The notes under the pieces: generated by a model
Databases searched by the model: none
What the model was told of the DNA's origin: nothing
What the model saw: only the letters and a program-made list of their open reading frames with translations
Shown here: piece after piece, positions 52,162 through 61,793 of the stretch
Layout: each line of letters begins with the position of its first letter
How positions within the stretch are numbered: the first letter of the stretch is position 1
Made by a program: the position numbers and the translations under genes
Origin: Lutimaribacter pacificus
GTDB lineage: Bacteria > Pseudomonadota > Alphaproteobacteria > Rhodobacterales > Rhodobacteraceae
DNA: 64,000 bases
Direction of reading: 5' to 3'
NCBI RefSeq assembly: GCF_900142185.1
Contig: NZ_FQZZ01000002.1
Location: 310,001-374,000 of the forward strand

Positions 52162-53040
52162 TCAGGGCCGGCCTGTCTGCACCGCGCGGACCGGCCGCTG
52201 AAGGACAAGCGACCCGATCCCCGACGCGGCGATCACGGCCAGCCCGATCAGCGACCAGGCATCCGGCCAGTCGCCGAAAACCAGCACCCCCAGAACCGTG
52301 GCCGAGATCAGCTGGCTGTAGACCAGCGGCGCGATCAGGCTGGCCTCGGCCCGGCGGTTGGCGAGGACCAGCAGGAAGTTTCCCACCGCCGATCCCGCCG
52401 CGCTGAGCAGGACCAGGAACGACAGGCGCAGGTCGACCGGGGGCACCTCGGCCATCGCCGCCAGCGGTGCCAGCGCGACAGTGCCGATCAGCAGTTGCGA
52501 GATCAGCAGGAAACGCGGCCGGAAATCGCCCGCCACCACGCGGGTCATCACCAGGTATGCGCCGTAGAACGTGCCCGCCAGGAGTGCGAAACCGATCCCC
52601 GGCGTCGCGCCGAAGCCGGGTTTCACGACCAGCATCACCCCCAGGAACCCAAGCCCCAGCAGCAGCCCGCGCAGCGCCGAGGGGCGTTCGCGCAGGAACA
52701 GCACGGCCAGCACGTAGGATACCACCGGCCCGATGAAGAACGCGCCGAACACGTTGGCGATGGGCTCGGTTTTCAATGCGGTCAGGATCGAGGATATCCC
52801 GCAGGCGATGAACAGCCCGCGGATCAGCACGCGCCGGTCCAGAAGGTCGGGCAGTTCGGCGCGGCACAACCCGCTGAAGGGCAGCAGCGCCAGCGCGGCA
52901 AGGGCAAAGCGCGACCACGCCACCAGGAACGGATCGACCCCGCCCGAGGTCAGCAGCTTGCCCGCCGTGTCGCCCAGCACCACAAGGCTGACGGCGGCGA
53001 AGACAAGACCGATGAGGCGCAGGAGATCGGGCAGGGGCAA
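52162..53040 (-). CDS. EamA/DMT family transporter
   Basis: A 292-residue protein with ten predicted membrane helices in two EamA repeats (VLGDTAGKLL...FVAWSRF-like first repeat; AGTFYGAYLVMTRVV second). The family includes S-adenosylmethionine and amino acid metabolite transporters; the substrate is unknown. The start is unusual: the long frame begins at TTG 53097 with no ribosome site, but TTG 53040 has GGAG six bases upstream and gives the usual family length, so I use that. It converges with rpe across a strong terminator. Confidence 0.83.
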   Translation of the reverse strand: MPLPDLLRLIGLVFAAVSLVVLGDTAGKLLTSGGVDPFLVAWSRFALAALALLPFSGLCRAELPDLLDRRVLIRGLFIACGISSILTALKTEPIANVFGAFFIGPVVSYVLAVLFLRERPSALRGLLLGLGFLGVMLVVKPGFGATPGIGFALLAGTFYGAYLVMTRVVAGDFRPRFLLISQLLIGTVALAPLAAMAEVPPVDLRLSFLVLLSAAGSAVGNFLLVLANRRAEASLIAPLVYSQLISATVLGVLVFGDWPDAWSLIGLAVIAASGIGSLVLQRPVRAVQTGRP

Positions 53041-53112
53041 GGCGGGCTCCGGGGGCTGGTACGGGCCAGCTATGGCGGGCCGGAGCGTGAGGGGCAAGGG
53101 GGAACGCGCCTT

Positions 53113-53724
53113 TCAGCCGTGCCGCCGCCTGAGCAGGGTCCAGGCGCGCAGGTCGGCAAAGGCCCGGGCGGTGGCGGCAAGCACAAGCAGGCACAGCGCC
53201 CATTTCGAGAGCGTGCCCATCGTCCCCTCGACCAGTATCGCGTGAACGATGCTGCCGATGACGATGACTAAGGTCAGCGACAGGTGCGCCCGCCGCCAGA
53301 CGCGCGGGCGGAGGTGCAGGCGCCTGCGCAGCGCCGCCAGTATCGCCGCGAAAAGGATCGCCCACATGGCCACCACGCCCCAGGCGGAAAACGGCGTTGG
53401 TGAGGTGAACAGCAGCGCATCCACCACGTCGGGCGGGCTGGTCAGCCACAGCCCGCCGACATGGGCAAGCACAAGCACGACCAGCGCGGCCCCGGTCCAG
53501 CGGTGGATGCGCCGCCCACGCGGCGCGGGCAGGCCGGGCAGGCGGCCCGCCGCCAGCAGCGGCTGGGCAAGGATGACGGTCAGCGCCACGATCCCGGCGA
53601 ACCCGGCGGCGATATAGACGGGCTGGCGCCAGGCCAGCAACGGGCTGGCCGCGGCAATGGCGACGGGCAGGATGACGGCGGCGGCGAAACCGGCCCAGAG
53701 CAGGATCGCGCGCGCCCGGCCCAT
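53113..53724 (-). CDS. Membrane b-type cytochrome/ferric reductase-like protein
   Basis: A 203-residue polytopic protein with about six membrane segments. Histidines fit for haem: HRWTGAALVVLVLAHVGG (two His, 15 apart) and RRAHLSLTLVIVIGSIVHAIL (two His, 15 apart), the pattern of ferric-reductase-like transmembrane proteins. It has no FAD or NAD domain, so it would pass electrons to or from another protein. It starts 5 bp after the Tat-exported gene, and the two are surely cotranscribed. Confidence 0.78.
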   Translation of the reverse strand: MGRARAILLWAGFAAAVILPVAIAAASPLLAWRQPVYIAAGFAGIVALTVILAQPLLAAGRLPGLPAPRGRRIHRWTGAALVVLVLAHVGGLWLTSPPDVVDALLFTSPTPFSAWGVVAMWAILFAAILAALRRRLHLRPRVWRRAHLSLTLVIVIGSIVHAILVEGTMGTLSKWALCLLVLAATARAFADLRAWTLLRRRHG

Positions 53725-53729
53725 GCCGC

Positions 53730-54230
53730 TCAGGCCGGTTGCAGGACGAAATCGGCGCTGAGGCTGGTATCGCTGGCGCTGCGCATGACCGGGCGCAGGA
53801 ACACGGTTTCGAAGGCGCGGCTGTCATAGGCAAGGTGCCCGTGCGGCTGGCCGAAGGCGGGCACGATCTGTGGCATTTCCAGCCGGAAGGTGCCGTCGGC
53901 CCGCGTCAGGGTGGCGCCGTGGCTGTGCGGGTCGCGTTCGTGCCCTTCGGTGGTGTGGGCCCAGATCTGGATGCGGATGTCTTTCAGCGGCGCGCCGTCG
54001 CCCGCGCGGCGCACCGTTCCGGTCATCCAGAACCCGCCGCCGCCGATGCGTTCGACAACCGGTGCACCGGGCAGGTAATTGTTGGAGCCGCCCCGCATGG
54101 AGGACGTGGGCGCGACGCCCTGCGCCCGTGCCGGGACCAGCAGGCCCGCGGCCCCCGTCGCCAGCGCCGCGCCGGCCAGCGTGGCGCCGCCGCGCAAAAT
54201 CCCCCTGCGTGTCGTCAGGCTGCGGGTCAT
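53730..54230 (-). CDS. Tat-exported intradiol-dioxygenase-like protein
   Basis: A 166-residue protein with a twin-arginine signal (TTRRGILRGG, then a hydrophobic stretch ending ARAQG). The mature part resembles the protocatechuate/catechol dioxygenase beta-sandwich: GTVRRAGDGAPLKDIRIQIW, then FRLEMPQIVPAFGQPHGHLAY. The last His-x-His may correspond to the two iron-binding His. The two Tyr ligands of true enzymes are not in place; where the first would be the text reads EGHERD. It may bind another metal or act without catalysis. Coupled to the membrane cytochrome b gene. Confidence 0.75.
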   Translation of the reverse strand: MTRSLTTRRGILRGGATLAGAALATGAAGLLVPARAQGVAPTSSMRGGSNNYLPGAPVVERIGGGGFWMTGTVRRAGDGAPLKDIRIQIWAHTTEGHERDPHSHGATLTRADGTFRLEMPQIVPAFGQPHGHLAYDSRAFETVFLRPVMRSASDTSLSADFVLQPA

Positions 54231-54356
54231 CCTGTCACCTCGCTTTCGGCAGAGTCCCTGCGCGCATTGTGCCAAGGGCGGGGCGCGCGGCGCAACAGGC
54301 GAGGTTTCAAATGCGTGCACGGCTTCGTGAGGTGGCAAAGCCCTACGCCCTGCCGC

Positions 54357-55388
54357 CTATCCGCGTTGCCGGCCCAGCATAGCAAGGCGAATGAGTGCGC
54401 GTTCCACCAGCGCCATCTGCGGCGCGGTCTGCCCGGCAGAGCGCAGCGACAGGTCGGTGTCGGTCAGGATCGTCAGGGCGGTTTCCAGCCGGTGCGCGCC
54501 CCAGCCCTGCGCCTGCCGCAGCATCCGGTCGCGGCGCGGGCCGAAGATCGGCGGGCGCATCCGGGCAATCCCCTGCGCCGCGCCGCCGGGATCGGAGGCG
54601 GCGGCGTAAAGCGTGCGGAAATGGCGCGTGGCCCCGATGCACAGCGTCACCGGCTGCATCCCCTGCGCGTCGAGCCGCGCCATGACCGGGCCGATTTCCT
54701 GCGCACGCCCCTCGGCCACGATGTTCAGCACATCGTCCAGGTCGGCCTCGGTCGAGGCGGGGGCGCAGGCGGCGATATCGTCCGAGGTGACGGGCGTGTC
54801 GTCGCCCAACTTGTACAGCGCCAGCTTTTCCATCGTCTGGCGGAAATCGCCGGGGTCAAGCTCGCGCGCCAGCGCGGCAAGATCGGTCATCGCGTGGCCG
54901 TCGAGATTGGTCAGCCCCGCGCGGGCCAGTTCGGCCTCGATCTCGTCGCGCGTGGGCGGGTCGTCGTAGATGCCGGCGGCATAGGCGTTGGGGTGTTTTT
55001 CAAAGAGCTGCCGGAGTTTGGATTTTGCGTTGAGCTGCCCGGCGGTCACGATCACCTGCGCGTCGCCCGGCGCCCAGTCGGCCAGCGCGGTGGCGATCAC
55101 GTCGGTCAGCCCGTCGGTGGCCTCTTCGACAAAGGCGGCACGGGCGCCGGGAAAGAAGCCCTGCGCCTTGATCGCGTCCAGCAGCATCGCGGGGTCCTTG
55201 CGCAGGTCGGCGGCGGCGATGCGGGTGAGGCGCATTTCCTCTTCGCCCTGCGGGCCGATCAGGGCGGCGATGACCTGTTGCCGTTTCAGTGCCACGCGCA
55301 TCGTGTCGGCGCCGAAGATCAGCAGCCCGGTCTTGTCGGCATCGGGCCGGGCGAAGTAACGGCTGGCATCGCGGGGCGACAGTTTCAT
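54357..55388 (-). CDS. holA: DNA polymerase III subunit delta
   Basis: A 343-residue clamp-loader subunit. Blocks typical of alphaproteobacterial HolA: LLIFGADTMRV (P-loop-like region that lacks nucleotide binding), the FFPGARAAFVEEA segment and the C-terminal helical RMLRQAQGWGAHRLETAL. It opens the beta clamp. It overlaps lptE by 4 bp, as in many alphaproteobacteria (leuS-lptE-holA). Confidence 0.93.
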   Translation of the reverse strand: MKLSPRDASRYFARPDADKTGLLIFGADTMRVALKRQQVIAALIGPQGEEEMRLTRIAAADLRKDPAMLLDAIKAQGFFPGARAAFVEEATDGLTDVIATALADWAPGDAQVIVTAGQLNAKSKLRQLFEKHPNAYAAGIYDDPPTRDEIEAELARAGLTNLDGHAMTDLAALARELDPGDFRQTMEKLALYKLGDDTPVTSDDIAACAPASTEADLDDVLNIVAEGRAQEIGPVMARLDAQGMQPVTLCIGATRHFRTLYAAASDPGGAAQGIARMRPPIFGPRRDRMLRQAQGWGAHRLETALTILTDTDLSLRSAGQTAPQMALVERALIRLAMLGRQRG

Positions 55389-55870
55389 GGCAGGTCGGAT
55401 GCGGCGGCGATCAGGCGGGTGACGATCTGGTCGGCCAGCATCCGGGCCAGGCGGGCATAGGCGTCGTCGCGGGCGGCGCTGGTTGCGATGGTGGAATCGG
55501 TCGAGGAATAGGCGGCCAGCGCATCGACGCGGCCCTGCGTCAGCAGGCTGTCGTCGGTGGCGTCGCGCAGGCGGTAATTGACCCGGCCGATCAGGTTCTG
55601 GCGGGTGGCGACGTTGTCGGCGGTCACCGCCATGCGTTCGCGGCTGACCGAGAAATCGGTTTCCAGCCGGTAGCGCGGCGTGCCGGGGCGGCCCAGCCGG
55701 TCCTCGAGCGCCTGCACCAGAAGATAGGCGCTGCGGCCGGTGGGGGCGTTGACCTCGATACTGTTCTGCAGCTTGCCCGCACCGCCCTGCGGCCCGTAGG
55801 CCGGGGTAAAGCCGCAGGCCGCAAGGGCCGCGAGCGACGACAGCAGGAAGGCGCGTTTAGACAACCACAT
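55385..55870 (-). CDS. lptE: LPS-assembly lipoprotein LptE
   Basis: A 161-residue lipoprotein with leader and lipobox LAALAACG (Cys about 19), followed by [10 protein letters not shown], the typical LptE start. The core [25 protein letters not shown] fits the LptE fold. With LptD it forms the outer-membrane LPS translocon. It overlaps leuS by 14 bp and holA by 4 bp. Confidence 0.92.
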   Translation of the reverse strand: MWLSKRAFLLSSLAALAACGFTPAYGPQGGAGKLQNSIEVNAPTGRSAYLLVQALEDRLGRPGTPRYRLETDFSVSRERMAVTADNVATRQNLIGRVNYRLRDATDDSLLTQGRVDALAAYSSTDSTIATSAARDDAYARLARMLADQIVTRLIAAASDLP

Positions 55871-58514
55871 TCACGATCCGCCCGGGGACGACGATGACCT
55901 TCTTGGGCTGGGCCCCGTCCAGCGCACGAATGACAGCATCCTGCGCAAGGGCGGCTTTTTCAACCTCTGCCTTGTCCATATCCCTGGGCACGCTGATTTC
56001 GGCGCGGCGCTTGCCGTTGATCTGGATCGGCAGGGTCACGGTGTCGTCGACCAGCATGGCGGGGTCGGGTTGTGGCCAGTCGGCCTGCGCGACAAGGCCG
56101 GTGCCGCCCAGCATCTGCCACAGTTCCTCGGACAAATGCGGGGTCATGGGCGCCATGAGCTGCGCCAGCGTTTTCGCGGCCTGTTTGCGGGCCCCGGCCC
56201 CGGCGGTGGATTTCGCCAGCGTGTTGGTAAAGGCGTAAAGCCTGGCGATGGCCGCGTTGAAGCCGAAGCTGTCCACGCCGCCGGTGACATCGTGGATCGT
56301 CTTGTGCATCTCGCGCAGCAGGCCGGTGTCGGCGTCGTTTGGGGCGGCGTCGGAGGCGGCGATCTCGGACGCGATGCGGTGGACGCGGGCAAGGTGCTTG
56401 GCCGCGGCCTCGGCCCCGGCGGCGGTCCATTCCACGTCGCGCTCGGGGGGCGAATCGCTCAGCACGAACCAGCGCGCGGTGTCGGCGCCGTATTGTTCGA
56501 TGATCTGGACGGGATCGACCACGTTGTTTTTCGATTTCGACATCTTGGCCGAGGGGATGATTTGAACCTTTCTATCAGGTGTCAAACCTTGCCACCGAAC
56601 AAACATACTGGCGGCATCCCTAGTATCTACCAATCCATTTTTTTCCGTTTTCAACGTAGCTACATCATCTTTCAAGAAGGCAAACTGCTTCCCTTCCAGA
56701 GAGTATTCCACAATATCCTCGGGGTAGTGATAGACGGGGCGGCCTTTGGCGTCGCGGGTCTGGTAGATCGCGTGGGTCACCATGCCCTGCGTAAAGAGCG
56801 CGTCGAACGGCTCCTTCGACTTCGCCGGCAGGTGGCCGCAGATATGCATCGCGCGGGCGAAGAAGCGCGAATAAAGCAGGTGCAGGATCGCGTGTTCGAT
56901 GCCGCCGATATACTGGTCGACATTCATCCAGTATTCGGCCTCGGCCATGTCGGTGGGCGTTTCGGCGTGGGGTGCGGTGAAGCGGGCGAAGTACCACGAC
57001 GAATCGACGAAGGTGTCCATCGTGTCGGTTTCGCGCTTCGCCGGCTTGCCGCAGGACGGGCAGGGCACGTCGCGCCATGTCGGGTGCCGGTCGAGCGGGT
57101 TGCCCGGCTGGTCGAAGGACACGTCATCGGGCAGTTCGACCGGCAGGTTTTCCTTTTTCTCGGGCACCACGCCGCAGGCGTCGCAATGCACCACCGGGAT
57201 CGGGCAGCCCCAGTAGCGTTGCCGCGACAGGCCCCAGTCGCGCAGGCGGAACTTGGTCACGCCCTGGCCGACGCCGTTTTCCTCGCAAAAGGCGATGGCG
57301 GCATCGACGGCCTGATCGCCGGTGGCGTCTTCGGCCCAGCCGAAGGCGCGGGTCCAGCGGACCTTTTCGGATTTCGGCGGCACGAAGGGTTCGGCCTGAA
57401 TGTCGTGATCGCCGGTGACAGGCAGGAAGGTGTCGATGATCGGCAGGTCGTATTTCACGCAGAAATCATGGTCGCGCTGGTCATGCGCGGGGCAGCCGAA
57501 GATCGCGCCGGTGCCGTAATCCATCAGGATGAAATTGGCGATGTAGACCGGCAATTCCCACGCGGTATCAAAGGGATGGCGCACGCGCAGCCCGGTGTCA
57601 TAGCCCAGCTTCTCGGCCTTTTCGATGGCCTCGGCGGTGGTGCCGCCCTTGCGGGCCTCGGCGCAGAAGGCCGCAACCTTTTCGTCGTCGCGTTCAAGCT
57701 GCCGTGCCAGCGGATGATCGGGCGAGATGCCGACAAAGCTGGCCCCCATCAGGGTGTCGGGGCGGGTGGTATAGACCTCGATCCGGTCATGGCCGTGCAG
57801 CCCGTCGACCAGCGAGAACGAGAATTGCAGCCCGCGCGACTTGCCGATCCAGTTGGCCTGCATCAGCTTGACCTTGGCCGGCCAGTTGTCGAGGTTGTCG
57901 AGCGCGTCGAGCAGTTCTTCGGAGAAATCCGAGATGCGGAAGAACCATTGCGTCAGTTCGCGGCGTTCCACCTCGGCGCCCGAGCGCCAGCCCTTGCCGT
58001 CGATCACCTGTTCATTGGCCAGCACGGTCATATCCACCGGGTCCCAGTTGACCACGGCGTTCTTGCGGTAGACGAGGCCCTTTTCCAGGAAGTCGATGAA
58101 CAGCGCCTGCTGCTGGCCGTAATATTCGGGATCGCAGGTGGCGAACATGCGCGACCAGTCGAGGCCGAAGCCCAGCGGCTTCATCTGGCTGACCATCGTG
58201 TCGATGTTGTCATAGGTCCATGTTTTCGGATGCCCGCCCGACGCCATCGCGGCGTTTTCGGCGGGCATCCCGAAGGCGTCGAACCCCATCGGGTGCAGCA
58301 CGTTGTGGCCGGTGGCGATCTTGTAGCGCGCGATCACGTCGCCCATCGTGTAGTTGCGCACATGGCCGATATGGATGCGCCCCGAGGGGTAGGGAAACAT
58401 CTCGAGCACATAGTATTTCGGCTTGTCGTCCGAGCGCGTGGCTTTGAACACCCGGGCATCGTCCCAGGCCTGTTGCCATTTCGGTTCGATTTCGGCGGCG
58501 GAATAGCGCGACAT
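55857..58514 (-). CDS. leuS: Leucyl-tRNA synthetase
   Basis: An 885-residue class I synthetase. HIGH is at about 48-51 ([11 protein letters not shown]), the editing domain shows [14 protein letters not shown], and KMSKS is at 657-661 ([11 protein letters not shown]). Zinc-type Cys pairs occur around 455 and 495 (CDAC, CPSC). It is complete and in frame. Unusual: the stretch encoding about residues 599-652, just before KMSKS, has markedly lower G+C (my hand count gives about 43% over 56561-56720), with AT-rich codons unlike the rest of the gene, suggesting recombination. It starts the leuS-lptE-holA unit. Confidence 0.97.
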   Translation of the reverse strand: MSRYSAAEIEPKWQQAWDDARVFKATRSDDKPKYYVLEMFPYPSGRIHIGHVRNYTMGDVIARYKIATGHNVLHPMGFDAFGMPAENAAMASGGHPKTWTYDNIDTMVSQMKPLGFGLDWSRMFATCDPEYYGQQQALFIDFLEKGLVYRKNAVVNWDPVDMTVLANEQVIDGKGWRSGAEVERRELTQWFFRISDFSEELLDALDNLDNWPAKVKLMQANWIGKSRGLQFSFSLVDGLHGHDRIEVYTTRPDTLMGASFVGISPDHPLARQLERDDEKVAAFCAEARKGGTTAEAIEKAEKLGYDTGLRVRHPFDTAWELPVYIANFILMDYGTGAIFGCPAHDQRDHDFCVKYDLPIIDTFLPVTGDHDIQAEPFVPPKSEKVRWTRAFGWAEDATGDQAVDAAIAFCEENGVGQGVTKFRLRDWGLSRQRYWGCPIPVVHCDACGVVPEKKENLPVELPDDVSFDQPGNPLDRHPTWRDVPCPSCGKPAKRETDTMDTFVDSSWYFARFTAPHAETPTDMAEAEYWMNVDQYIGGIEHAILHLLYSRFFARAMHICGHLPAKSKEPFDALFTQGMVTHAIYQTRDAKGRPVYHYPEDIVEYSLEGKQFAFLKDDVATLKTEKNGLVDTRDAASMFVRWQGLTPDRKVQIIPSAKMSKSKNNVVDPVQIIEQYGADTARWFVLSDSPPERDVEWTAAGAEAAAKHLARVHRIASEIAASDAAPNDADTGLLREMHKTIHDVTGGVDSFGFNAAIARLYAFTNTLAKSTAGAGARKQAAKTLAQLMAPMTPHLSEELWQMLGGTGLVAQADWPQPDPAMLVDDTVTLPIQINGKRRAEISVPRDMDKAEVEKAALAQDAVIRALDGAQPKKVIVVPGRIVNVVV
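56561..56720 (-). other. Low-G+C tract inside leuS
   Basis: A 160-bp tract in frame in leuS with about 43% G+C by hand count, against well over 60% on both sides. It encodes residues about 599-652, before the KMSKS loop. It uses codons such as aaa, ttt and gta rarely used by the neighbours. It is probably imported by recombination; no insertion-element ends or target duplication are seen. Confidence 0.75.
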
Positions 58515-58666
58515 CGGCGGCGTCCCCTTTGGAAACGTGATCGTTGCCCGGCGTGATAGGCCGCGGATCGCCCATGGTCTAGGGGTGGCGGTGAAAAATG
58601 CGGCTCTGGGCAGGGGGCGCAGGACATGTAAAAGTGGAAAAAAACATGACGCGTGCAGGTTGAGGC

Positions 58667-59929
58667 ATGAATATCCTGTTCATCCATCAGAATTTCCCCG
58701 GTCAGTTCAAGCACCTGGCCCCGGCGCTGGCGCGTGCGGGGCATAATTGCGTGGCGCTGACGCTGCGGGTGAAGGAACCGACGAAATGGCAGGGGATGAC
58801 GGTGCTGCCCTACGCGATCAGTCGCGGGGCGGGGCAGAAGACGCATCCCTGGCTGGTCGACCTGAACACCAAGGTGGTGCGGGCCGAGGCCTGTTTCCGC
58901 GCCGCGCGCACGCTGCGCGACGACGGGTTTACCCCCGATATCATCGTGGCCCATCCCGGCTGGGGCGAGTCGATGTTCCTGCGCGATGTCTGGCCCGAGG
59001 CGCGGATCGGGCTGTATTACGAGCTTTACCACCGCTCGACCTGGCCGCACATGCATTTCGACCCCGAGTTCGACCGCCATCCCGACAAGGAGGCCGAGGG
59101 GCTGCGCATCCGGCTGAAGAACCTGAACAACCTGATCCACCTGCCGGTGGGCGACCTGGCGCTGAGCCCGACCGAGTTCCAGGCGAATACCTTTCCGCCG
59201 CCGTTCCGCGACCGGATCAGCGTGATCCATGACGGTATCGACACCGATCTGGTGGCTCCGAACCCCGATGTGCGGTTCGAGATGGAGGATGGCGCGGTGC
59301 TGACGCGGGGGGACGAGGTGATCACCTTCGTCAACCGCAACCTCGAACCCTATCGCGGCTATCACGTGTTCATGCGGTCATTGCCGCGGCTGCTGGCGGA
59401 GCGGCCCAATGCACGCGTTCTGATCGTCGGCGGCGACGAGGTGAGTTACGGCGCGCGTGCGCCCAAGGGGCAGACGTGGAAGCAGATCTTCATCGACGAG
59501 GTGCGCGGGCAGATCTCCGACGCGGACTGGGCGCGGGTGCATTTCCTGGGCCGCATCCCCTATGACCGGTTCGTGCGGCTGTTGCAGGTGTCGCGGGTGC
59601 ATGTCTACCTGACCTACCCCTTCGTGCTGAGCTGGTCGCTGTTCGAGGCGATGAGCGCGGGCGCGGCCATCGTGGCCAGCGACACCGCGCCGCTGCACGA
59701 GGCGATCGAGCCCGGACGCACCGGCACGCTGGTGGATTTCTTCGACGGCGCGGCGCTGGTGGACGAGGTCTGCGCGCTGCTGGACGATCCCGAACGGCGC
59801 GCGGCCTATGGCGCGGCGGCGCGGGATTTCGTGCGGGCGCATTACGACCTGGAAACGATCTGCCTGCCGCAGCAGATGGCGTGGATCGACCGGCTGGCCG
59901 CCTGCACGCCGGGCCGGGTGGGCGACTGA
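58667..59929 (+). CDS. Glycosyltransferase family 4 protein
   Basis: A 420-residue GT-B glycosyltransferase. N-terminal [22 protein letters not shown] and the C-terminal sugar-nucleotide region with [30 protein letters not shown] and the E-x7-E like [14 protein letters not shown] are clear. It acts in the cytoplasm on an unknown acceptor, probably for a surface glycan. It is a single gene divergent from leuS. Confidence 0.9.
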   Translation: MNILFIHQNFPGQFKHLAPALARAGHNCVALTLRVKEPTKWQGMTVLPYAISRGAGQKTHPWLVDLNTKVVRAEACFRAARTLRDDGFTPDIIVAHPGWGESMFLRDVWPEARIGLYYELYHRSTWPHMHFDPEFDRHPDKEAEGLRIRLKNLNNLIHLPVGDLALSPTEFQANTFPPPFRDRISVIHDGIDTDLVAPNPDVRFEMEDGAVLTRGDEVITFVNRNLEPYRGYHVFMRSLPRLLAERPNARVLIVGGDEVSYGARAPKGQTWKQIFIDEVRGQISDADWARVHFLGRIPYDRFVRLLQVSRVHVYLTYPFVLSWSLFEAMSAGAAIVASDTAPLHEAIEPGRTGTLVDFFDGAALVDEVCALLDDPERRAAYGAAARDFVRAHYDLETICLPQQMAWIDRLAACTPGRVGD

Positions 59930-59945
59930 GGCCGCCCGGCGACGA

Positions 59946-60491
59946 TCAGAACCGGGCGTCGGCGATGCGCAACTGGCGGGCGCGGGCCAGGATCGCATCC
60001 TCGACCGCGGTGCGGGTGCCGGTGGCGACAGGGCTGCCGCCGCGCGTTTGCAGCGCCACAACAAGGCTGCGGGCATCCAGCGCGGGGTCTTTGATATGCA
60101 CGGTCGCGCGATAGGCACGCCCGCCGCCCGGCGGCGTGCCGTAGCCGAACACGATCACGCCGCTGAACGGGTCGATCGACTGCACCGGCATGAAGTTCAG
60201 CACATCCAGCGAGGCGTTCCAGAGATAGCGGTTGACCGCCACCTCGACATCGGGATCGGTGCGGCGGAACACGTCGAAGATCGACCTGCCGGGTGTGCGC
60301 ATGGCCGACCGCCCCTGAACGGGCATCCCGGCGCGGTCATAAAGGCTGTCCTCGCCGGTGGTTTCCGTTCCCGGCGCGCCGCCAAGCCCGCTGCCCGATC
60401 CGCCGCCCCGGCTGCCAAACCCGCCGCAGGCCGCCAATGAGGCCAGCGCCAGCCCTGCCATGGTGATTCTGAACGCGCGCGAATAGGTCAT
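59946..60491 (-). CDS. DUF3576-family lipoprotein
   Basis: A 181-residue predicted lipoprotein: lipobox LASLAACGG, a Gly/Ser-rich spacer, then the DUF3576 core (SIFDVFRRTDPDVEVAVNRYLWNASLDVLNFMPVQSIDPFSGVI, split here for length: SIFDVF, VNRYLWNASLDVLNF, SIDPFSGV) and a final RARQLRIADARF. This family is found in many alphaproteobacteria; function is unknown, possibly in envelope assembly. Start at 60491 gives the shortest version with a signal peptide. Confidence 0.85.
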   Translation of the reverse strand: MTYSRAFRITMAGLALASLAACGGFGSRGGGSGSGLGGAPGTETTGEDSLYDRAGMPVQGRSAMRTPGRSIFDVFRRTDPDVEVAVNRYLWNASLDVLNFMPVQSIDPFSGVIVFGYGTPPGGGRAYRATVHIKDPALDARSLVVALQTRGGSPVATGTRTAVEDAILARARQLRIADARF

Positions 60492-60751
60492 GTACGGCCT
60501 TGCCCCCTGCAAAATCTGTTTCCGTCCTACCCAAGCACCGGGGCGCGGGCAAGGGATTAGTTCTTTTCGCCCCGGCCGCCCGCCCCGGGCCGCCGGAAAA
60601 GAGTGTGGCAAAGCTGCACCATCTTGCGGCCCAAACGCCGGGGCCCGTCCGGTGCGCTTGCAAACACCCCCCGAAAAGAGCGAGAGACTACGCCATACCC
60701 AAATCGGATTCCCCGTTTTGGGGCGCATGACTGAAAACCGAGGGAACAACG

Positions 60752-61690
60752 ATGAAAAACATCATTCTCGCAACGACCGCTCTGGTTGCTACCGCAGGCG
60801 TGGCAGCAGCAGACGTGTCGATCAGCGGCTACGCCCGCTTTGGCGCTACCTACAGCGACAATGCCGATGACTGGAACACTGCAAGCCGTCTGCGTCTGCA
60901 GTTCGACGTGTCGACCGAAACCGATGGTGGCATCGTCTTTGGTGCGCGCCAGCGTTTCCAGACCGAAGAAAACCTGTCGACCGGCGGTGCTACCGACCCC
61001 AATAACTCGAACGGTGCTCGCTTCTACATGAGCACCAACGGCTTCACCCTGGCGATGGGCAACATCCTGGGCGTGATCGAAGCTGCTCCGAACCTGTACC
61101 TGCCGACCGCGTCGTCTGGCATGGGCCTGGAAGGCAACGGCTTCTACTCGCTGGCAGCCAACACCTCGTCGAACGGTGGCCGCTTCGCATGGACCGCGTA
61201 TGACTCGGCCGGTGCAGGCGCAGTCGAGGGCGTTGAAGTTCTGTACAGCATGAACGGCTTTGGCGCACACATCCACAGCACCGAGTACAGCTATGGTGTT
61301 GGTGCAAACTACACCTTCTCGGGCTACACTGTTGCAGTGGCTTATGAAGAGTGGGACGCAGCCGCACCGGGTGGTCAGGTTGACGGCGACAGCATCCTGT
61401 TCGCAAGCATCGGCGGCACCATCGGCGCGTTCGACGTTGCCCTGGCCTATGCCAGCACCGAGTTCAGCGGCGTTGAGGCTGACAAATGGTCGCTGAAAGG
61501 TGGCTACGACTTCGGCACCGGCCTGACCGTGTACGGCTTCGTCGCATCGGAAGACGTGGTTGACGAATCCTACGGCATCGGCGCGTCCTACGATCTGGGC
61601 GGCGGTGTTTCGCTGGAAGGCGGCATCACGCAGACCGACGAGGCACTGGACGACACCATCGTGTCTCTGGGTGCATTCTTCTCGTTCTGA
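60752..61690 (+). CDS. Outer-membrane porin
   Basis: A 312-residue protein with a signal peptide (about 1-20, ending AAA), then the porin start DVSISGYARFGATY and many alternating beta strands, ending in aromatic Phe (LGAFFSF), the outer-membrane signal. It resembles alphaproteobacterial general porins. Codon choice is distinctive (many gca, gct and cag) compared with nearby genes, typical of very highly expressed proteins. A strong terminator follows. The 260-bp upstream region contains an inverted repeat CCCAAA...TTTGGG and probably a strong promoter. Confidence 0.92.
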   Translation: MKNIILATTALVATAGVAAADVSISGYARFGATYSDNADDWNTASRLRLQFDVSTETDGGIVFGARQRFQTEENLSTGGATDPNNSNGARFYMSTNGFTLAMGNILGVIEAAPNLYLPTASSGMGLEGNGFYSLAANTSSNGGRFAWTAYDSAGAGAVEGVEVLYSMNGFGAHIHSTEYSYGVGANYTFSGYTVAVAYEEWDAAAPGGQVDGDSILFASIGGTIGAFDVALAYASTEFSGVEADKWSLKGGYDFGTGLTVYGFVASEDVVDESYGIGASYDLGGGVSLEGGITQTDEALDDTIVSLGAFFSF

Positions 61691-61713
61691 TCCAGAACGG
61701 AAATTGCATAGGG

Positions 61714-61747
61714 AAGGGCAGGTCGCTTGACCTGCCCTTTTCTTTTT
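61714..61747 (+). terminator. Rho-independent terminator of the porin gene
   Basis: AAGGGCAGGTC (61714-61724)/GACCTGCCCTT (61729-61739), loop GCTT, then TTCTTTTT. A perfect 11-bp stem with a clear T-run, the best terminator in the window. Confidence 0.92.
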
Positions 61748-61793
61748 GTGCCGCATTGTGTTTTCTGGCCGCGACCAAGCGGGAGACAGGACG

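Noticed and set aside
56561-56720. Insertion element or intron inside leuS
   Set aside because: The frame is continuous, KMSKS and flanking family sequence are intact, and no terminal repeats or target duplications are visible.
56070-58556. Plus-strand open frame through leuS
   Set aside because: Shadow of leuS. It also crosses the low-G+C tract, but with no domain or start signal of its own.
61044-61406. Antisense frames in the porin gene
   Set aside because: The Arg/Ser/Cys-rich translations fit reading a highly biased gene backwards; the porin itself is complete with signal peptide and terminal Phe.
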